Positions 53,243 to 62,726 are shown, counted from the first letter of the stretch. The stretch: DNA of 64,000 bases from DATAEG01 sp963703085 (GCA_963703085.1 OY969789.1:2790001-2854000); one strand, 5' to 3'. Program-made: numbers and translations. Notes: generated from the sequence alone by a model not told the origin.

Positions 53243-54514
53243 ATGAATACGGCGCAAGAACTCGTCGAGGACGAGGTCCGCGAACTCGTGCGCCGCCGCG
53301 GGCTGGACCCGGCCGCGCAGCCCGACCAGGTGCGCCGGCTGATCGACGAAGTGGTCGGCGACTATCTGGATCGGGCGGTGATCTCGCCGATGCCGCCGCT
53401 CGGTGAGGCCCGCAACGCCGTGCAGTCGGCGTTCGACGCGGTGGTCGGGTTCGGGCCCTTGCAACCGATGTTGGACGACCCGTCGATCGAAGAAATCTGG
53501 ATCAACGAGCCGGGCCGGGTGTTCGTCGCGAAGCGAGGCCGCTCGGAGTTGACGACAGTCATCCTCACCGCGCAACAAGTAGCGGATCTGGTCGAGCGGA
53601 TGCTGCGCGCGTCGGGCCGTCGCGTCGACCTGAGCACGCCGTTCGTCGACGCCATGCTGCCGGACGGTTCCCGGTTGCATGTGGTCATCCCCCAAGTCAC
53701 CCGCGAGCACATCGCGGTGAACATCCGGAAGTTCGTGCTGGGCGTCTCCTCTCTGGAGGAACTCATCGGCCTGGGCTCCATCACCCCGTCGGCGGCGCGG
53801 TTCCTCGACGGAGCGGTGCGAGCCGGGCTGAACATCCTGGTCGCGGGCGGAACCCAATCCGGCAAGACCACGATGCTCAATGCGCTGTGCGCCACCATCC
53901 CGGCACGAGAACGCGTGGTCAGCGTCGAGGAGGTCTTCGAACTACAGATCCCACTGCCCGATGTCGTCGGAATGCAGACCCGGCAACCGAATCTGGAAGG
54001 CACCGGTGAAATCCCGCTGCGCCGCCTGGTGAAAGAGGCATTGCGGATGCGCCCGTCCCGGTTGATCGTCGGTGAGGTTCGTCAGGAGGAATGTCTCGAC
54101 CTGCTCGTCGCGCTCAACAGCGGTTTGCCCGGCATGTGCAGCATCCACGCCAACTCGGCCCGCGAGGCGCTGGTCAAGATGTGCACACTGCCGTTGCTGG
54201 CAGGGGAAAACGTGTCGGCCGCTTTCGTGGTGCCGACAGTGGCCAGTTGTGTCGACATCGTGGTGCACCTGGCCACCGAGGCGTCCGGTCAGCGTCGCGT
54301 GCGGGAGGTCGTCGGCGTCACCGGACGGGTGGAGGGCGACGTCATCGAGACCGCCGATCTCTTCAGCAGTCGTGCCGGCCGGTTGGTCCGCGCCGCGGGT
54401 TTCCCACCGCACCCTGACCGGTTCGCTGCCGCCGGCCTCGACGTCGCGGAGCTGCTGGGGACGCCGGCCGCCGCGGATCGAGCGACGCCGGTCGAGCTGC
54501 GTTGGGAGGCCTGA
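53243..54514 (+). CDS. tadA: TadA/CpaF secretion ATPase
   Basis: A 423-residue hexameric ATPase of the type II/IV secretion family. Walker A GGTQSGKT spans residues 202-209 (Lys208). The N-terminal domain includes VVGFGPLQPMLDDPSIEEIW; the Asp box and Walker B follow (RPSRLIVGEVRQEECLDLL). It powers assembly of Tad/Flp pili or a related surface secretion system. It leads a tight operon: three bases to tadB. Confidence 0.92.
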   Translation: MNTAQELVEDEVRELVRRRGLDPAAQPDQVRRLIDEVVGDYLDRAVISPMPPLGEARNAVQSAFDAVVGFGPLQPMLDDPSIEEIWINEPGRVFVAKRGRSELTTVILTAQQVADLVERMLRASGRRVDLSTPFVDAMLPDGSRLHVVIPQVTREHIAVNIRKFVLGVSSLEELIGLGSITPSAARFLDGAVRAGLNILVAGGTQSGKTTMLNALCATIPARERVVSVEEVFELQIPLPDVVGMQTRQPNLEGTGEIPLRRLVKEALRMRPSRLIVGEVRQEECLDLLVALNSGLPGMCSIHANSAREALVKMCTLPLLAGENVSAAFVVPTVASCVDIVVHLATEASGQRRVREVVGVTGRVEGDVIETADLFSSRAGRLVRAAGFPPHPDRFAAAGLDVAELLGTPAAADRATPVELRWEA

Positions 54515-54517
54515 CGC

Positions 54518-55372
54518 ATGGGCGCCGTGGTCGGGCTCATGTTCGCAGCCGGGGTGCTGCTGATCGTGCACCGGCCGTCGTCGTCACGAGGTCCCGCACC
54601 GCTCAGCCGGTGGAACCGGCGCCGCCGGGAACGGCTTCGACAAGCTGGGCTCGACCGGATCACGTCCGCGCAGCTGGCTGGCGCGCAGTGCGGCTGTGCT
54701 GTGGTCGCGGCGTTGCTGGTCCTGGTACTCACCCGGGCCGGCACCATCGCGGTGTGCTTCGCAGCCTTCGCGTTTGTGGCGCCGGTCGCGGCAGTGAACC
54801 GGCTCCGGCGTCGCCGGCAGTTGGCGTTGCGCGAGCTGTGGCCGGAGGCCGTCGATCACCTGGCCTCGGCTGTGCGGGCCGGGATGTCGTTGCCGGAAGG
54901 CTTGTCCGCCCTGGCACTACGCGGCCCCGAGCAGTTACGGCCGCCGTTCGCGCGGTTCGCGGCGGCCTACCGGGTCAGTGGCCGCTTCGGTCCGTGCCTG
55001 GACTCGCTCAAGGCCGACCTCGCCGATCCGGTCGGTGATCGGATCTGCGAGACGGTGCGGGTCGCCCGCGAGGTGGGCGGCAGCGACGTCGGCGCAGTAC
55101 TGCGGGCGCTCTCGGAACTGCTCCGCGCCGACGCCCGGACGCGCGCTGAGCTGGAGACCCGGCAGGGGTGGGTGGTCAACGCCGCGAGGCTGGCGGTGGC
55201 CGCCCCGTGGGTCGTCCTGATCATGCTTGGCACTCAGTCCGGCACGTTGCAGGTGTACGACTCGACCGGGGGCATCGTCCTGCTGGGTATCGGGGCTGCG
55301 GTGTGCGTCCTCGCGTACCGCCTCATGCTGCGGATCGGCCGGTTGCCCGACGAACGGCGGGTACTCACGTGA
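54518..55372 (+). CDS. tadB: TadB-like type II secretion F-domain protein
   Basis: A 284-residue inner-membrane protein with a T2SSF domain (WPEAVDHLASAVRAGMSLPE, VAREVGGSDVGAVLRALSEL) and membrane helices at each side. It forms the platform of the Tad machine with TadC. It overlaps tadC by four bases (GTGA). Confidence 0.9.
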   Translation: MGAVVGLMFAAGVLLIVHRPSSSRGPAPLSRWNRRRRERLRQAGLDRITSAQLAGAQCGCAVVAALLVLVLTRAGTIAVCFAAFAFVAPVAAVNRLRRRRQLALRELWPEAVDHLASAVRAGMSLPEGLSALALRGPEQLRPPFARFAAAYRVSGRFGPCLDSLKADLADPVGDRICETVRVAREVGGSDVGAVLRALSELLRADARTRAELETRQGWVVNAARLAVAAPWVVLIMLGTQSGTLQVYDSTGGIVLLGIGAAVCVLAYRLMLRIGRLPDERRVLT

Positions 55373-56316
55373 GCGCGGCGGGATGGCTCGGGGCGATGCT
55401 CGGCCTGCTGGCCTCGGCCGGCGTCATCGTCACTGTCCGGGCCGCACCGCCGATGCGACCGATCCGGCTGCAGGACCGGCTGGCGCCCTACCTCGCGGAC
55501 ACGCCGTCTCCGTCGCGGCTGCTCGCGGCGCCGTCCCATGTCGACCGGCCGTTCGGCGTCATTCTGGACCTGGCCGGCCCGGTGGTCGGCGATCTGGCGC
55601 GGGCCCTCGATCGTCTGATCGGTGGCACCCCTTCGGTGCGGCGCCGGCTGGCCGGCCTCGGCTCGTCGATGACGGTCGAAGAGTTCCGGCTGGACCAGGT
55701 GCTGTGGGGCTGCCTCGGCGCGTTGGTCGGTGGTGCCGGGGTGGCCGCCCTGACCGCGTCCTGGGGCAGCGTGGATCCGGTGGCCGCGGGAGCGACGGCG
55801 CTCGTCGGCGTCGTGGCCGGCGTGCTCGGCCGCGACTGGATGCTCGGCGTCGCGGTGCGTCGCCGTGAGGAGGCGATTCTCGCTGAGTTCCCGGTGGTGG
55901 CGGACCTGCTGGCGCTCGCGGTCGTTGCCGGTGAGTCGCCGGTGGACGCGCTGACCCGCGTCTGCCGGCTCGCCGACGGCGAGCTCACCGGGGACCTCCG
56001 CTCGGCGCTGGACGACATCCGAGTCGGCATCCCGGCCACTACTGCCCTGACCGACCTTGCCGCGCGCACGACCGTCGAACCGTTGAACCGCTTCCTGCAA
56101 GGCATGGTCGTCGCCCTCGAACGAGGCACCCCGATGGCCGACGTGTTGCGCGCCCAGGCAACTGACGTGCGAGAGACGGCCAAGCGGTCCCTGCTCGAGG
56201 CAGGTGGCAAGAAAGAGATTTCCATGATGCTGCCGGTTGTCTTCCTGATCCTGCCGACGACCGTGCTCTTCGCGATGTATCCGGGCCTCGTCACCCTCAC
56301 ATCACTCACGCAGTGA
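55369..56316 (+). CDS. tadC: TadC-like type II secretion F-domain protein
   Basis: A 315-residue membrane protein with the second T2SSF domain (FPVVADLLALAVVAGESPVD, RFLQGMVVALERGTPMADVL) and C-terminal helices (MMLPVVFLILPTTVLFAMYP). The GTG at 55369 overlaps the tadB stop. It pairs with TadB as the platform proteins of the locus. Confidence 0.9.
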   Translation: MSAAGWLGAMLGLLASAGVIVTVRAAPPMRPIRLQDRLAPYLADTPSPSRLLAAPSHVDRPFGVILDLAGPVVGDLARALDRLIGGTPSVRRRLAGLGSSMTVEEFRLDQVLWGCLGALVGGAGVAALTASWGSVDPVAAGATALVGVVAGVLGRDWMLGVAVRRREEAILAEFPVVADLLALAVVAGESPVDALTRVCRLADGELTGDLRSALDDIRVGIPATTALTDLAARTTVEPLNRFLQGMVVALERGTPMADVLRAQATDVRETAKRSLLEAGGKKEISMMLPVVFLILPTTVLFAMYPGLVTLTSLTQ

Positions 56317-56337
56317 TCGCAGAAAGGACCAACCCCC

Positions 56338-56559
56338 ATGGTGCGACTGCACAGAGCGAGTTGCTGGCTTGTCGCCTGGCTGATCATCGCCAAGCTGCGA
56401 CTGCGGGAGGCGCAGCGCGACCGCGGGGACGTGCCCGGTTGGGTGATGGTGACGGTGATGACCGCCGGGCTGGTGGTGGCCATCTTCGCGGTCTTCCGGG
56501 ACCGGATCATCCACGCGGTGCAGGACGCGATCGATTCGGTCACCGACGGCACCAAGTGA
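56338..56559 (+). CDS. Small Flp pilin-like membrane protein of the Tad locus
   Basis: A 73-residue protein with a polar lead and one hydrophobic helix (GWVMVTVMTAGLVVAIFAVF) after the acidic DRGDVP segment. In actinobacterial Tad loci a gene of this size lies between tadC and tadE and is probably the Flp-like pilin subunit. The usual GxxxxEY cleavage motif is not clear. AAAGGA precedes the ATG. Confidence 0.65.
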   Translation: MVRLHRASCWLVAWLIIAKLRLREAQRDRGDVPGWVMVTVMTAGLVVAIFAVFRDRIIHAVQDAIDSVTDGTK

Positions 56560-56978
56560 GCTCTGCACGTCGCCGCCGTGGTCGCCGTCGGGTACCGGAC
56601 AGCGGGGCGGCGGTCGCCGAGTTCGCGATGATCACCGTGCTGCTCGTGCTGCTGTTCTTCGGTGTGCTGCAGGTCGCGACCTACCTCTACGTGCGAAACG
56701 TGGTTTCCGCCGCGGTCGCCGACGCGGCCCGTTACGTCTCCGCATCAGGCGTCGACCCGCACGTTGCCGGCGATCGCGTGGACGAACTCATCCGCCGGTC
56801 GTTGACGCCGGGCGTCGCCCAGTCGCTGCACTGCACCGGTTCGACCGATCGCGACGCCTCGAGCGGGTTGGCGGTGGTTGCCGTTGAGTGTCGTGGCCGG
56901 CTGCACGCCGCGTTCCTGCCGATCGGCAGGCTGCTGTCGGTCGACATCACCTCGCACGTGCTCAAGGAGCCGGGGTGA
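56556..56978 (+). CDS. TadE-like pseudopilin (copy 1)
   Basis: A 140-residue protein: arginine-rich lead, then the TadE signature GAAVAEFAMITVLLVLLFFG with one membrane helix, and an extracytoplasmic domain with two Cys (LHCTG, VECRG) that may form a disulfide. GTG overlaps the upstream stop. It is a minor pilin of the Tad system. Confidence 0.85.
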   Translation: MSSARRRRGRRRVPDSGAAVAEFAMITVLLVLLFFGVLQVATYLYVRNVVSAAVADAARYVSASGVDPHVAGDRVDELIRRSLTPGVAQSLHCTGSTDRDASSGLAVVAVECRGRLHAAFLPIGRLLSVDITSHVLKEPG

Positions 56979-57451
56979 TCGGCCGTCAGTGGCTGCGAGT
57001 ACGGCGCGAGCCGGATCGCGGCAGCGCGATCATCGAGTTCGTCGGCATCGGCATCCTCGTCATGGTGCCGCTGATCTATCTGCTGGTCGCGGTAGCCACC
57101 GTGCAGCGCGACCAGGCCGCGGTGTCGGCCGCCGCTCGAAACGCCGGCCGCGCCTTCGCCGACGCCGACGACGTGCGCACCGGGGAACTGCGGGCGGCCG
57201 TGGCCGCTCGGCTCGCCTTCACCGACGCGGGACTGCACGACGAGCCTCGACTGCGGTTCGTGGCGCCGGGCGCCGACTGCGCTGCTACCGCGGTCGCACC
57301 GTCACTGGCGCCGGGCGCCGAGTTCACCGTGTGCGTCAGCCGGACCACCCGGATGCCCGGCGTGCCCAGGTTGCTGGCCGGCCGAGGAGTCACCACCGAG
57401 GCGCGGTTCGTGGTGCACGTCGACGACTACCGCGCCGATCAGCCGTCCTGA
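56975..57451 (+). CDS. TadE-like pseudopilin (copy 2)
   Basis: A 158-residue protein with the TadE-type start GSAIIEFVGIGILVMVPLIY and a following domain with two Cys (ADCAA, TVCVS). GTG overlaps the previous stop. Two TadE-like genes in a row are usual in actinobacterial loci. No TadG-like von Willebrand protein follows within the window. Confidence 0.82.
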   Translation: MIGRQWLRVRREPDRGSAIIEFVGIGILVMVPLIYLLVAVATVQRDQAAVSAAARNAGRAFADADDVRTGELRAAVAARLAFTDAGLHDEPRLRFVAPGADCAATAVAPSLAPGAEFTVCVSRTTRMPGVPRLLAGRGVTTEARFVVHVDDYRADQPS

Positions 57452-57532
57452 GCGAGCCACGCCGGCCTGGTAAACGGCGTCACCCAGCCTTGTAGTTTTG
57501 GGCTCCATGTCGAGGGAGGGAGCGCGGCCGCG

Positions 57533-58075
57533 ATGAGCCTGACGACGCAGCGGCTGGTGCTGCGAGAGTGGCGCGACGAGGACCGACAGCCGTACGCAGA
57601 GCTCAACGCGGATCCCGAGGTGATGGCGCACTATCCCGCGACTCTCTCCCGAGCGCAGAGCGACCGGCATGTCGAGCGCATCGCCGAGCATTTCGCCACG
57701 CACGGCTTCGGGCTGTGGGCGGTGCAACGCCGCGAGGACGACCGGTTCATCGGCTTTGTCGGACTGCAATGGGTGCCCTTCGAGGAGCACTTCACCCCGG
57801 CCGTCGAGGTCGGCTGGCGGTTGGCCCGCGACACGTGGGGGCAGGGCTATGCGACCGAGGGTGCCCGGCGCGCCGCGCAGTATGCCTTCGAGGAACTTGG
57901 GCGCAGCGAACTGCTGGCGATGACGCAAGCGGGTAACACCCGCTCCATGGCGGTGATGCGCCGGCTCGGCATGACGCGTGACCCGGCCGACGACTTCGTC
58001 TACCCGCCGGCCGGAGAACCCGGCAGCGAGCCCTTCGTGCTGTATCGGCTGCACCGCGACGACTTCACCGGCTAG
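57533..58075 (+). CDS. GNAT family N-acetyltransferase (RimJ/RimL-like)
   Basis: A 180-residue protein: TQRLVLREWRDEDRQPYAEL at the N-terminus, the acetyl-CoA loop WGQGYATEGARRAAQYAF and NTRSMAVMRRLGMTRDPADD. This is the RimJ/RimL-like group. AGGGAGGGAG lies before the ATG. Substrate unknown. It is convergent with the zincin gene. Confidence 0.87.
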   Translation: MSLTTQRLVLREWRDEDRQPYAELNADPEVMAHYPATLSRAQSDRHVERIAEHFATHGFGLWAVQRREDDRFIGFVGLQWVPFEEHFTPAVEVGWRLARDTWGQGYATEGARRAAQYAFEELGRSELLAMTQAGNTRSMAVMRRLGMTRDPADDFVYPPAGEPGSEPFVLYRLHRDDFTG

Positions 58076-58100
58076 GCGCCGTTCCCCGAAGCGGGCCGCC

Positions 58101-58526
58101 TCAGCTGTGCGGGTCGAGGTCTTCCGGATCGCGACCGAGCAGGTGCGCGAGGCGGTCGATGACGGCCTCGTGCAGCAGGTCCTCGAGATCCTCGGGGTCG
58201 AGCGCCCGAGCCTCCAGCGGCCGGCGGTAGAGCACGATCAACGGCTTGTTGTCCGACTCCGCGGACGGCGCCAGCGTGCGGGCAAGGGGCACCCCGTCGT
58301 CGGCGAGCACGTCCGCGGTGTAGTCGGCCTCACCGGGGATGTCCGGGACGTCCTCGACGGCGATCTCGATGCCGGCCAGCTCGCCGAGGCCGTGTGCCTC
58401 GAGATGCTCCACCACGTCCAGCAGCGCGTCGTCGAAGCGTTGCCCGGCCGACCTGGCGATCGGGACGCTCCGCGGCGCGACCGTCCCGCGCAGCCCGCGG
58501 CCGTGCCGATCGCGGACCCGGGACAT
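58101..58526 (-). CDS. Minimal zincin metallopeptidase family protein
   Basis: A 141-residue protein of the small actinobacterial zincin family. The motif LLHEAVIDRLAHLLGRDP stands where HExxH-type enzymes bind zinc; the second His of the classic motif is replaced, which is common in these members, so activity is uncertain. It is divergent from the DUF3499 gene and near manB, the same arrangement as in mycobacteria. Confidence 0.82.
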   Translation of the reverse strand: MSRVRDRHGRGLRGTVAPRSVPIARSAGQRFDDALLDVVEHLEAHGLGELAGIEIAVEDVPDIPGEADYTADVLADDGVPLARTLAPSAESDNKPLIVLYRRPLEARALDPEDLEDLLHEAVIDRLAHLLGRDPEDLDPHS

Positions 58527-58645
58527 GTTGCCGAGGGTAGTGGTCCGGTTGCTCCGCGTGCCGTTGCCGGGTCCGGGCCCGAGCCGGGGATATCGTCACG
58601 CCAGGCACGCCGGCTGAAGCCCGGCGGGCGTACGCACGAGGACGG

Positions 58646-59011
58646 GTGAGAGCGGAAATGGCGCAGCGCCGATGCACGCGGACGGGATGTCCCCGGTCGG
58701 CCGTGGCGACGCTGACCTATATCTATTCGGACTCGACCGCCGTGGTCGGGCCGCTGGCCGCCTTCGCCGAACCGCACTCCTACGACCTCTGCGAGGAGCA
58801 CGCGGTGGGGCTCACCGCTCCGCGCGGCTGGGAGGTGGTGCGCCACGAGGGTGCGTTCCCGGCGCCCATCCCGCATGCCGACGACCTCGAAGCGCTGGCC
58901 GATGCGGTGCGCGAAGCGGCCCGGATGGACCGACCGTGGGACGACGTGCCGCCGCCACCGCCCGGGTCCGGGCGCCGCGGCCACCTGCGCGTGGTTCCGC
59001 AGTCGCGCTGA
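58646..59011 (+). CDS. DUF3499 family protein
   Basis: A 121-residue protein with a likely zinc-binding N-terminus (RRCTRTGCPRSA) and a second Cys/His cluster (SYDLCEEHAVGL), so perhaps a zinc ribbon. This is an actinobacteria-only family found next to manB. Start GTG 58646 or ATG 58658. Role unknown. Confidence 0.85.
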   Translation: MRAEMAQRRCTRTGCPRSAVATLTYIYSDSTAVVGPLAAFAEPHSYDLCEEHAVGLTAPRGWEVVRHEGAFPAPIPHADDLEALADAVREAARMDRPWDDVPPPPPGSGRRGHLRVVPQSR

Positions 59012-59048
59012 CCGAGAGCAGCGCACGCTCGCCGGTACCGTCTGTGCG

Positions 59049-60428
59049 GTGACCGACCTCGCAACCATCGTCAAGGCCTACGACGTCCGCGGCATCGTTC
59101 CCGACCAACTGGACGAGACGGTGTGCACCGCGCTGGGCGCCGCGTTCGTCACCGTCACCGGTGCCGGCCGATTGGTCACCGCCCGCGACATGCGCGCGTC
59201 CGGTCCGGCGCTGGCTGCGGCCTTCGCCGCCGGGGCGACCAGCCAGGGCGCCGACGTGGTCGATGCCGGGCTGGGCTCCACCGATCTGCTGTACTTCGCC
59301 AGCGGCCACCTCGAGCTGCCCGGCGCGATGTTCACCGCGAGCCACAACCCGGCGAGGTACAACGGCATCAAGCTGTGCCGGGCCGGCGCGTCGCCGATCG
59401 GGCAGGACTCCGGCCTGGCCGACGTCCGGCGCACCGCTCAGCAGTACCTAGACGAAGGCCTGCCGGCCACGGTGGCGCAGCCGGGGCAGGTCGAGCAGGT
59501 CGAGCTGCTCGCCGACTATGCGCGGTACCTGCGTGGCCTTGTCGACCTTTCCGGGAGCCGGCCGCTACGCGTTGTCGTCGACGCGGGCAACGGGATGGCC
59601 GGATACACGGTGCCGGCGGTGCTGGGCGACGCACTGCTCGAGGCGTTGCCGCTGACCATCGATCCGCTGTACTTCGAGCTCGACGGCACATTCCCCAATC
59701 ACGAGGCCAACCCACTGGAGCCGGCCAACCTGGTCGACCTGCAACGCCGGGTGGTCGAGGTCGGTGCGGACGTCGGGCTGGCCTTCGACGGCGACGCGGA
59801 CCGCTGCTTCGTGGTGGCCGGGGACGGCAGCGCCGTCTCGCCCAGCGCGGTCACCGCACTTGTCGCCGTGCGCGAACTGCAGCGCTCGCCGGGCGACACG
59901 ATCATCCACAACCTGATCACCTCGAAGGCCGTGCCGGAGATCATCCGCGAGCACGGTGGTGTGCCGGTGCGCACCCGCGTCGGCCACTCGTTTATCAAGC
60001 AGGAGATGGCCCGCACCGGCGCGGTGTTCGGCGGCGAGCATTCGGCGCACTACTACTTCCGTGACTTCTGGCGCGCCGACACCGGCATGCTGGCGGCGAT
60101 GCACGTGCTCGCCGCGCTCGGTGGCCAGGACCGCCCGCTCGTCGAGCTGGCTGCGGAGTTCTCCCGGTATGCCGCCTCCGGCGAGATCAACTCCACCGTC
60201 ACCGACCAGGCCGCCCGCGTCGCCGCGGTCCGGGCCGGGTTCGCCGAGCGAACTGTGGCCGTCGATGAACTCGACGGGCTGACCGTAGAGTTGGCCGACG
60301 GAAGCTGGCTGAACGTGCGCGCATCGAACACCGAGCCGCTACTGCGGCTCAACGTCGAGGCGCGTGATGAGGCCGCCATGACCGCGGTGCGCGACGAGGC
60401 GTTGCGCATCATCCGCGACGAGCACTGA
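59049..60428 (+). CDS. manB: Phosphomannomutase/phosphoglucomutase
   Basis: A 459-residue alpha-D-phosphohexomutase. The phosphoserine loop is FTASHNP with Ser98, the metal loop is FDGDADRCF near 245, the sugar loop GGEHSAHYYFRDF near 330, and the phosphate loop RASNTEPLLRLN near the C-terminus. It interconverts mannose-6-phosphate and mannose-1-phosphate, the precursor of GDP-mannose for glycans. GTG start; first residues TDLATIVKAYDVRG fit the family. It works with the ManA at the window end. Confidence 0.93.
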   Translation: MTDLATIVKAYDVRGIVPDQLDETVCTALGAAFVTVTGAGRLVTARDMRASGPALAAAFAAGATSQGADVVDAGLGSTDLLYFASGHLELPGAMFTASHNPARYNGIKLCRAGASPIGQDSGLADVRRTAQQYLDEGLPATVAQPGQVEQVELLADYARYLRGLVDLSGSRPLRVVVDAGNGMAGYTVPAVLGDALLEALPLTIDPLYFELDGTFPNHEANPLEPANLVDLQRRVVEVGADVGLAFDGDADRCFVVAGDGSAVSPSAVTALVAVRELQRSPGDTIIHNLITSKAVPEIIREHGGVPVRTRVGHSFIKQEMARTGAVFGGEHSAHYYFRDFWRADTGMLAAMHVLAALGGQDRPLVELAAEFSRYAASGEINSTVTDQAARVAAVRAGFAERTVAVDELDGLTVELADGSWLNVRASNTEPLLRLNVEARDEAAMTAVRDEALRIIRDEH

Positions 60429-60440
60429 ACCGGAGGCACG

Positions 60441-60665
60441 ATGCCGATCGACGCCGAGCTGCTGGAGATCCTGGCCTGCCCCAGCGCCGATCACGCCCCG
60501 CTGCGCGAAGAGCGGCGCGACGGCGCCGATGTGCTCGTCTGCACGTCGTGCCAGACCAGCTATCCGATCCGCGACGGGATCCCGGTGCTTCTCGTCGACG
60601 ATGCCCTCCCGGGGCCCAACGGCGTGGGCGTGCCAGCCTCGGCGCCGGGCACCGCAACCCCGTAA
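60441..60665 (+). CDS. Trm112 family zinc-ribbon protein
   Basis: A 74-residue protein with the Trm112 pattern LLEILACPSADHAPL, CTSCQTSYPIRDGIPVLL. The first zinc-knuckle Cys pair is reduced to one Cys (ACPSAD) while the second (CTSC) is intact. Such proteins commonly sit between manB and the SIS gene and may support a methyltransferase. It lies 12 bases after manB with GGAGG upstream. Confidence 0.85.
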   Translation: MPIDAELLEILACPSADHAPLREERRDGADVLVCTSCQTSYPIRDGIPVLLVDDALPGPNGVGVPASAPGTATP

Positions 60666-60667
60666 CG

Positions 60668-61801
60668 ATGGCCTTCGACGAAGCCGCGGTGGAGAACGAG
60701 AGCACCGTCTCGGCGCATGATCCGAGCCGGCTGCTGTTTGCCTTAGCGACTGCCGGCGCCCAGGTCCGGCAGGCCGTCGAGCAGTTCGGCGAGAGCGACC
60801 GCTCCCTGATCGGCGGCACGCCGCCGCGTTCGTTGATCGTCGCCTCGGACGTCGCCGGATACGCCGCGTGCGGCGTGCTGGACGTGCTGGCCGGCGACCT
60901 GGTCCCGGTGGTCGGCTGCACCGGTCCGTCCCTGCCGCGCTGGGCCGGTTCCTCGGACGCGTTGCTGGTGGCCTCCCTCGACGGTCGGCATCCGCGGCTC
61001 GCGGAGCTCGTCGACCAGGCGAGCCGGCGCGGGACGATCGTCATCGCGGTGGCGCCGGAGGATTCCCCGGTGGCGGCAGCCGGGCGCGCCGTCCTGGCCA
61101 CCGTCGCGACGGTGCACCCGCGCGCGGCGCGCTGGACGCTGCTGGCACCGCTGGTGCAGGCCGCCGTCGAACTCGGGGTCGTGCCCGACTCCGCAGCTCC
61201 ATGGGACGCGGTCGCCCAGGCCCTGGACACGGTTGCCGAAACCTGCCGGCCCAGCGGAGACCCCTTCACCACGACTGCCAAACAACTGGCCGTGGAGTTC
61301 GCGGAATCAACACCGATCGTCGCCGGCGCCGGCCCGCTGGCCGCGCTGGCCGCGATCTGCACCGTTGAGTCACTCGGGCTGCTCGGCGGCGTGCCGGCCG
61401 TCGCGCTCCGACTGCCGGACGAGATCGCTCGCGCCGGCGCACTGCTCACCGGCACCGGGTCGGGCTCGGCAGAGGACGACTTCTTCCGCGACCGCACCGG
61501 CGACCAGGTCCTCCGGCCGCGGGTACTGATCATCGGTGACGAGGATCCCGGCGCGGAAGCCGACCGCGCTGAGTTCACCGACCGCCCGCTGGGTGATGGC
61601 GCCGCCGTTCGGGCCGCCGAGGCCCTGCACGAGCTCGCCTCGTCGGCGGGGGCTCGCTCGTCCACTGTGGAGGTCCCGGCCGGCGCGCCCCTCGCTCGAT
61701 TCGCCGCAGCCGCGGCGTTCGGTGACTTCACCGCGGCCTATCTCGGCATCGGCCGGGGCCTGGACCCGGGCGCGCCCCGTCCCGGTGAGCTGTCCCACTA
61801 G
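60668..61801 (+). CDS. SIS-domain protein (phosphosugar isomerase-like), actinobacterial TobH type
   Basis: A 377-residue protein with two SIS-like halves: SLIVASDVAGYAACGVLDVL and ALLVASLDGRHPRLAELVDQ in the first, TPIVAGAGPLAALAAICTVE in the second. It is the gene found between manB and manA in actinobacteria. It resembles the SIS fold of phosphoglucose/phosphomannose isomerases but its catalytic residues are not evident. Start ATG at 60668, two bases after the Trm112 stop. Confidence 0.8.
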   Translation: MAFDEAAVENESTVSAHDPSRLLFALATAGAQVRQAVEQFGESDRSLIGGTPPRSLIVASDVAGYAACGVLDVLAGDLVPVVGCTGPSLPRWAGSSDALLVASLDGRHPRLAELVDQASRRGTIVIAVAPEDSPVAAAGRAVLATVATVHPRAARWTLLAPLVQAAVELGVVPDSAAPWDAVAQALDTVAETCRPSGDPFTTTAKQLAVEFAESTPIVAGAGPLAALAAICTVESLGLLGGVPAVALRLPDEIARAGALLTGTGSGSAEDDFFRDRTGDQVLRPRVLIIGDEDPGAEADRAEFTDRPLGDGAAVRAAEALHELASSAGARSSTVEVPAGAPLARFAAAAAFGDFTAAYLGIGRGLDPGAPRPGELSH

Positions 61802-61811
61802 GAGACCTGAC

Positions 61812-62726
61812 ATGAGTGCCGAGGGTGGGTCGAAAGCGGTGGTCGCCGCGCTGGCGGCCAACCTCGGCATCGCCGTGCTCAAATTCATCGCGTTCGGCAT
61901 CACCCGCTCGTCGTCGATGCTCGCCGAGGGGGTCCACTCCCTGGTGGATTCCGGCAACCAGGTGCTGCTGCTGGTCGGCGGCAAGCGCGCCCGACGAGTG
62001 GCCACTGACGAGCACCCCTTCGGTTACGGTCGGGACCGTTACGTCTACGGGTTCTTGGTCGCGCTGGTGCTGTTCACCCTCGGCGGCGTGTTCGCTCTGT
62101 ACGAGGGCACCGAGAAGGTGCTGCATCCGCATGAGATCGACAAGCCGGTTGTGGCGATCGCGGTTCTGATCGGCGCCATCGCACTGGAGTCCTTCTCGCT
62201 GCGCACGGCGGTGATCGAGTCGCTCGCCGTCAAGGGCGACCAGGGCTGGGTCGCGTTCATCCGCCGGGCCAAGGCGCCGGAGTTGCCGGTGGTGCTGCTC
62301 GAAGACGTCGCGGCCCTCACCGGCCTCACCTTGGCGTTGATCGGCGTCAGTGTTGCCGCGGCCACCGGGGACGGGATCTGGGACGGGATCGGCACCCTGG
62401 CGATCGGGGTCCTGCTGGTCTGCGTCGCGGTCGTCCTGGTGATCGAGACCAAGAGCCTGCTGCTGGGCGAGTCCGCTACCGCGCCGACCCGGGCCCGCAT
62501 CGCGGAGGCACTCGTCGGCGGCGCGGTCGATCGAGTCATCCATCTGCGTACGCTGCACCTCGGTCCGGAGGAACTTCTGGTCGCCGCGAAGATCGCTGTC
62601 GGCGCCACTGACTCGGCCGCGGAGGTGGCCGCCGCGATCGACGCTGCTGAGGCCCGGGTGAGGGAACAGGTCCCGATTGCCCGGGTGATCTACCTAGAAC
62701 CGGACATTGATCGGAATCTTCGCTAA
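61812..62726 (+). CDS. Cation diffusion facilitator family transporter
   Basis: A 304-residue protein with six membrane helices. The metal site of helix 2 is seen in SSSMLAEGVHSLVDSGNQVL; helix 5 gives LEDVAALTGLTLALIG; a C-terminal cytoplasmic domain follows (HLRTLHLGPEELLVAAKIA). It exports zinc or related divalent metals. AGGAGACC precedes the ATG. It sits inside the mannose block, as also found in some Frankia-type genomes. Confidence 0.87.
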   Translation: MSAEGGSKAVVAALAANLGIAVLKFIAFGITRSSSMLAEGVHSLVDSGNQVLLLVGGKRARRVATDEHPFGYGRDRYVYGFLVALVLFTLGGVFALYEGTEKVLHPHEIDKPVVAIAVLIGAIALESFSLRTAVIESLAVKGDQGWVAFIRRAKAPELPVVLLEDVAALTGLTLALIGVSVAAATGDGIWDGIGTLAIGVLLVCVAVVLVIETKSLLLGESATAPTRARIAEALVGGAVDRVIHLRTLHLGPEELLVAAKIAVGATDSAAEVAAAIDAAEARVREQVPIARVIYLEPDIDRNLR

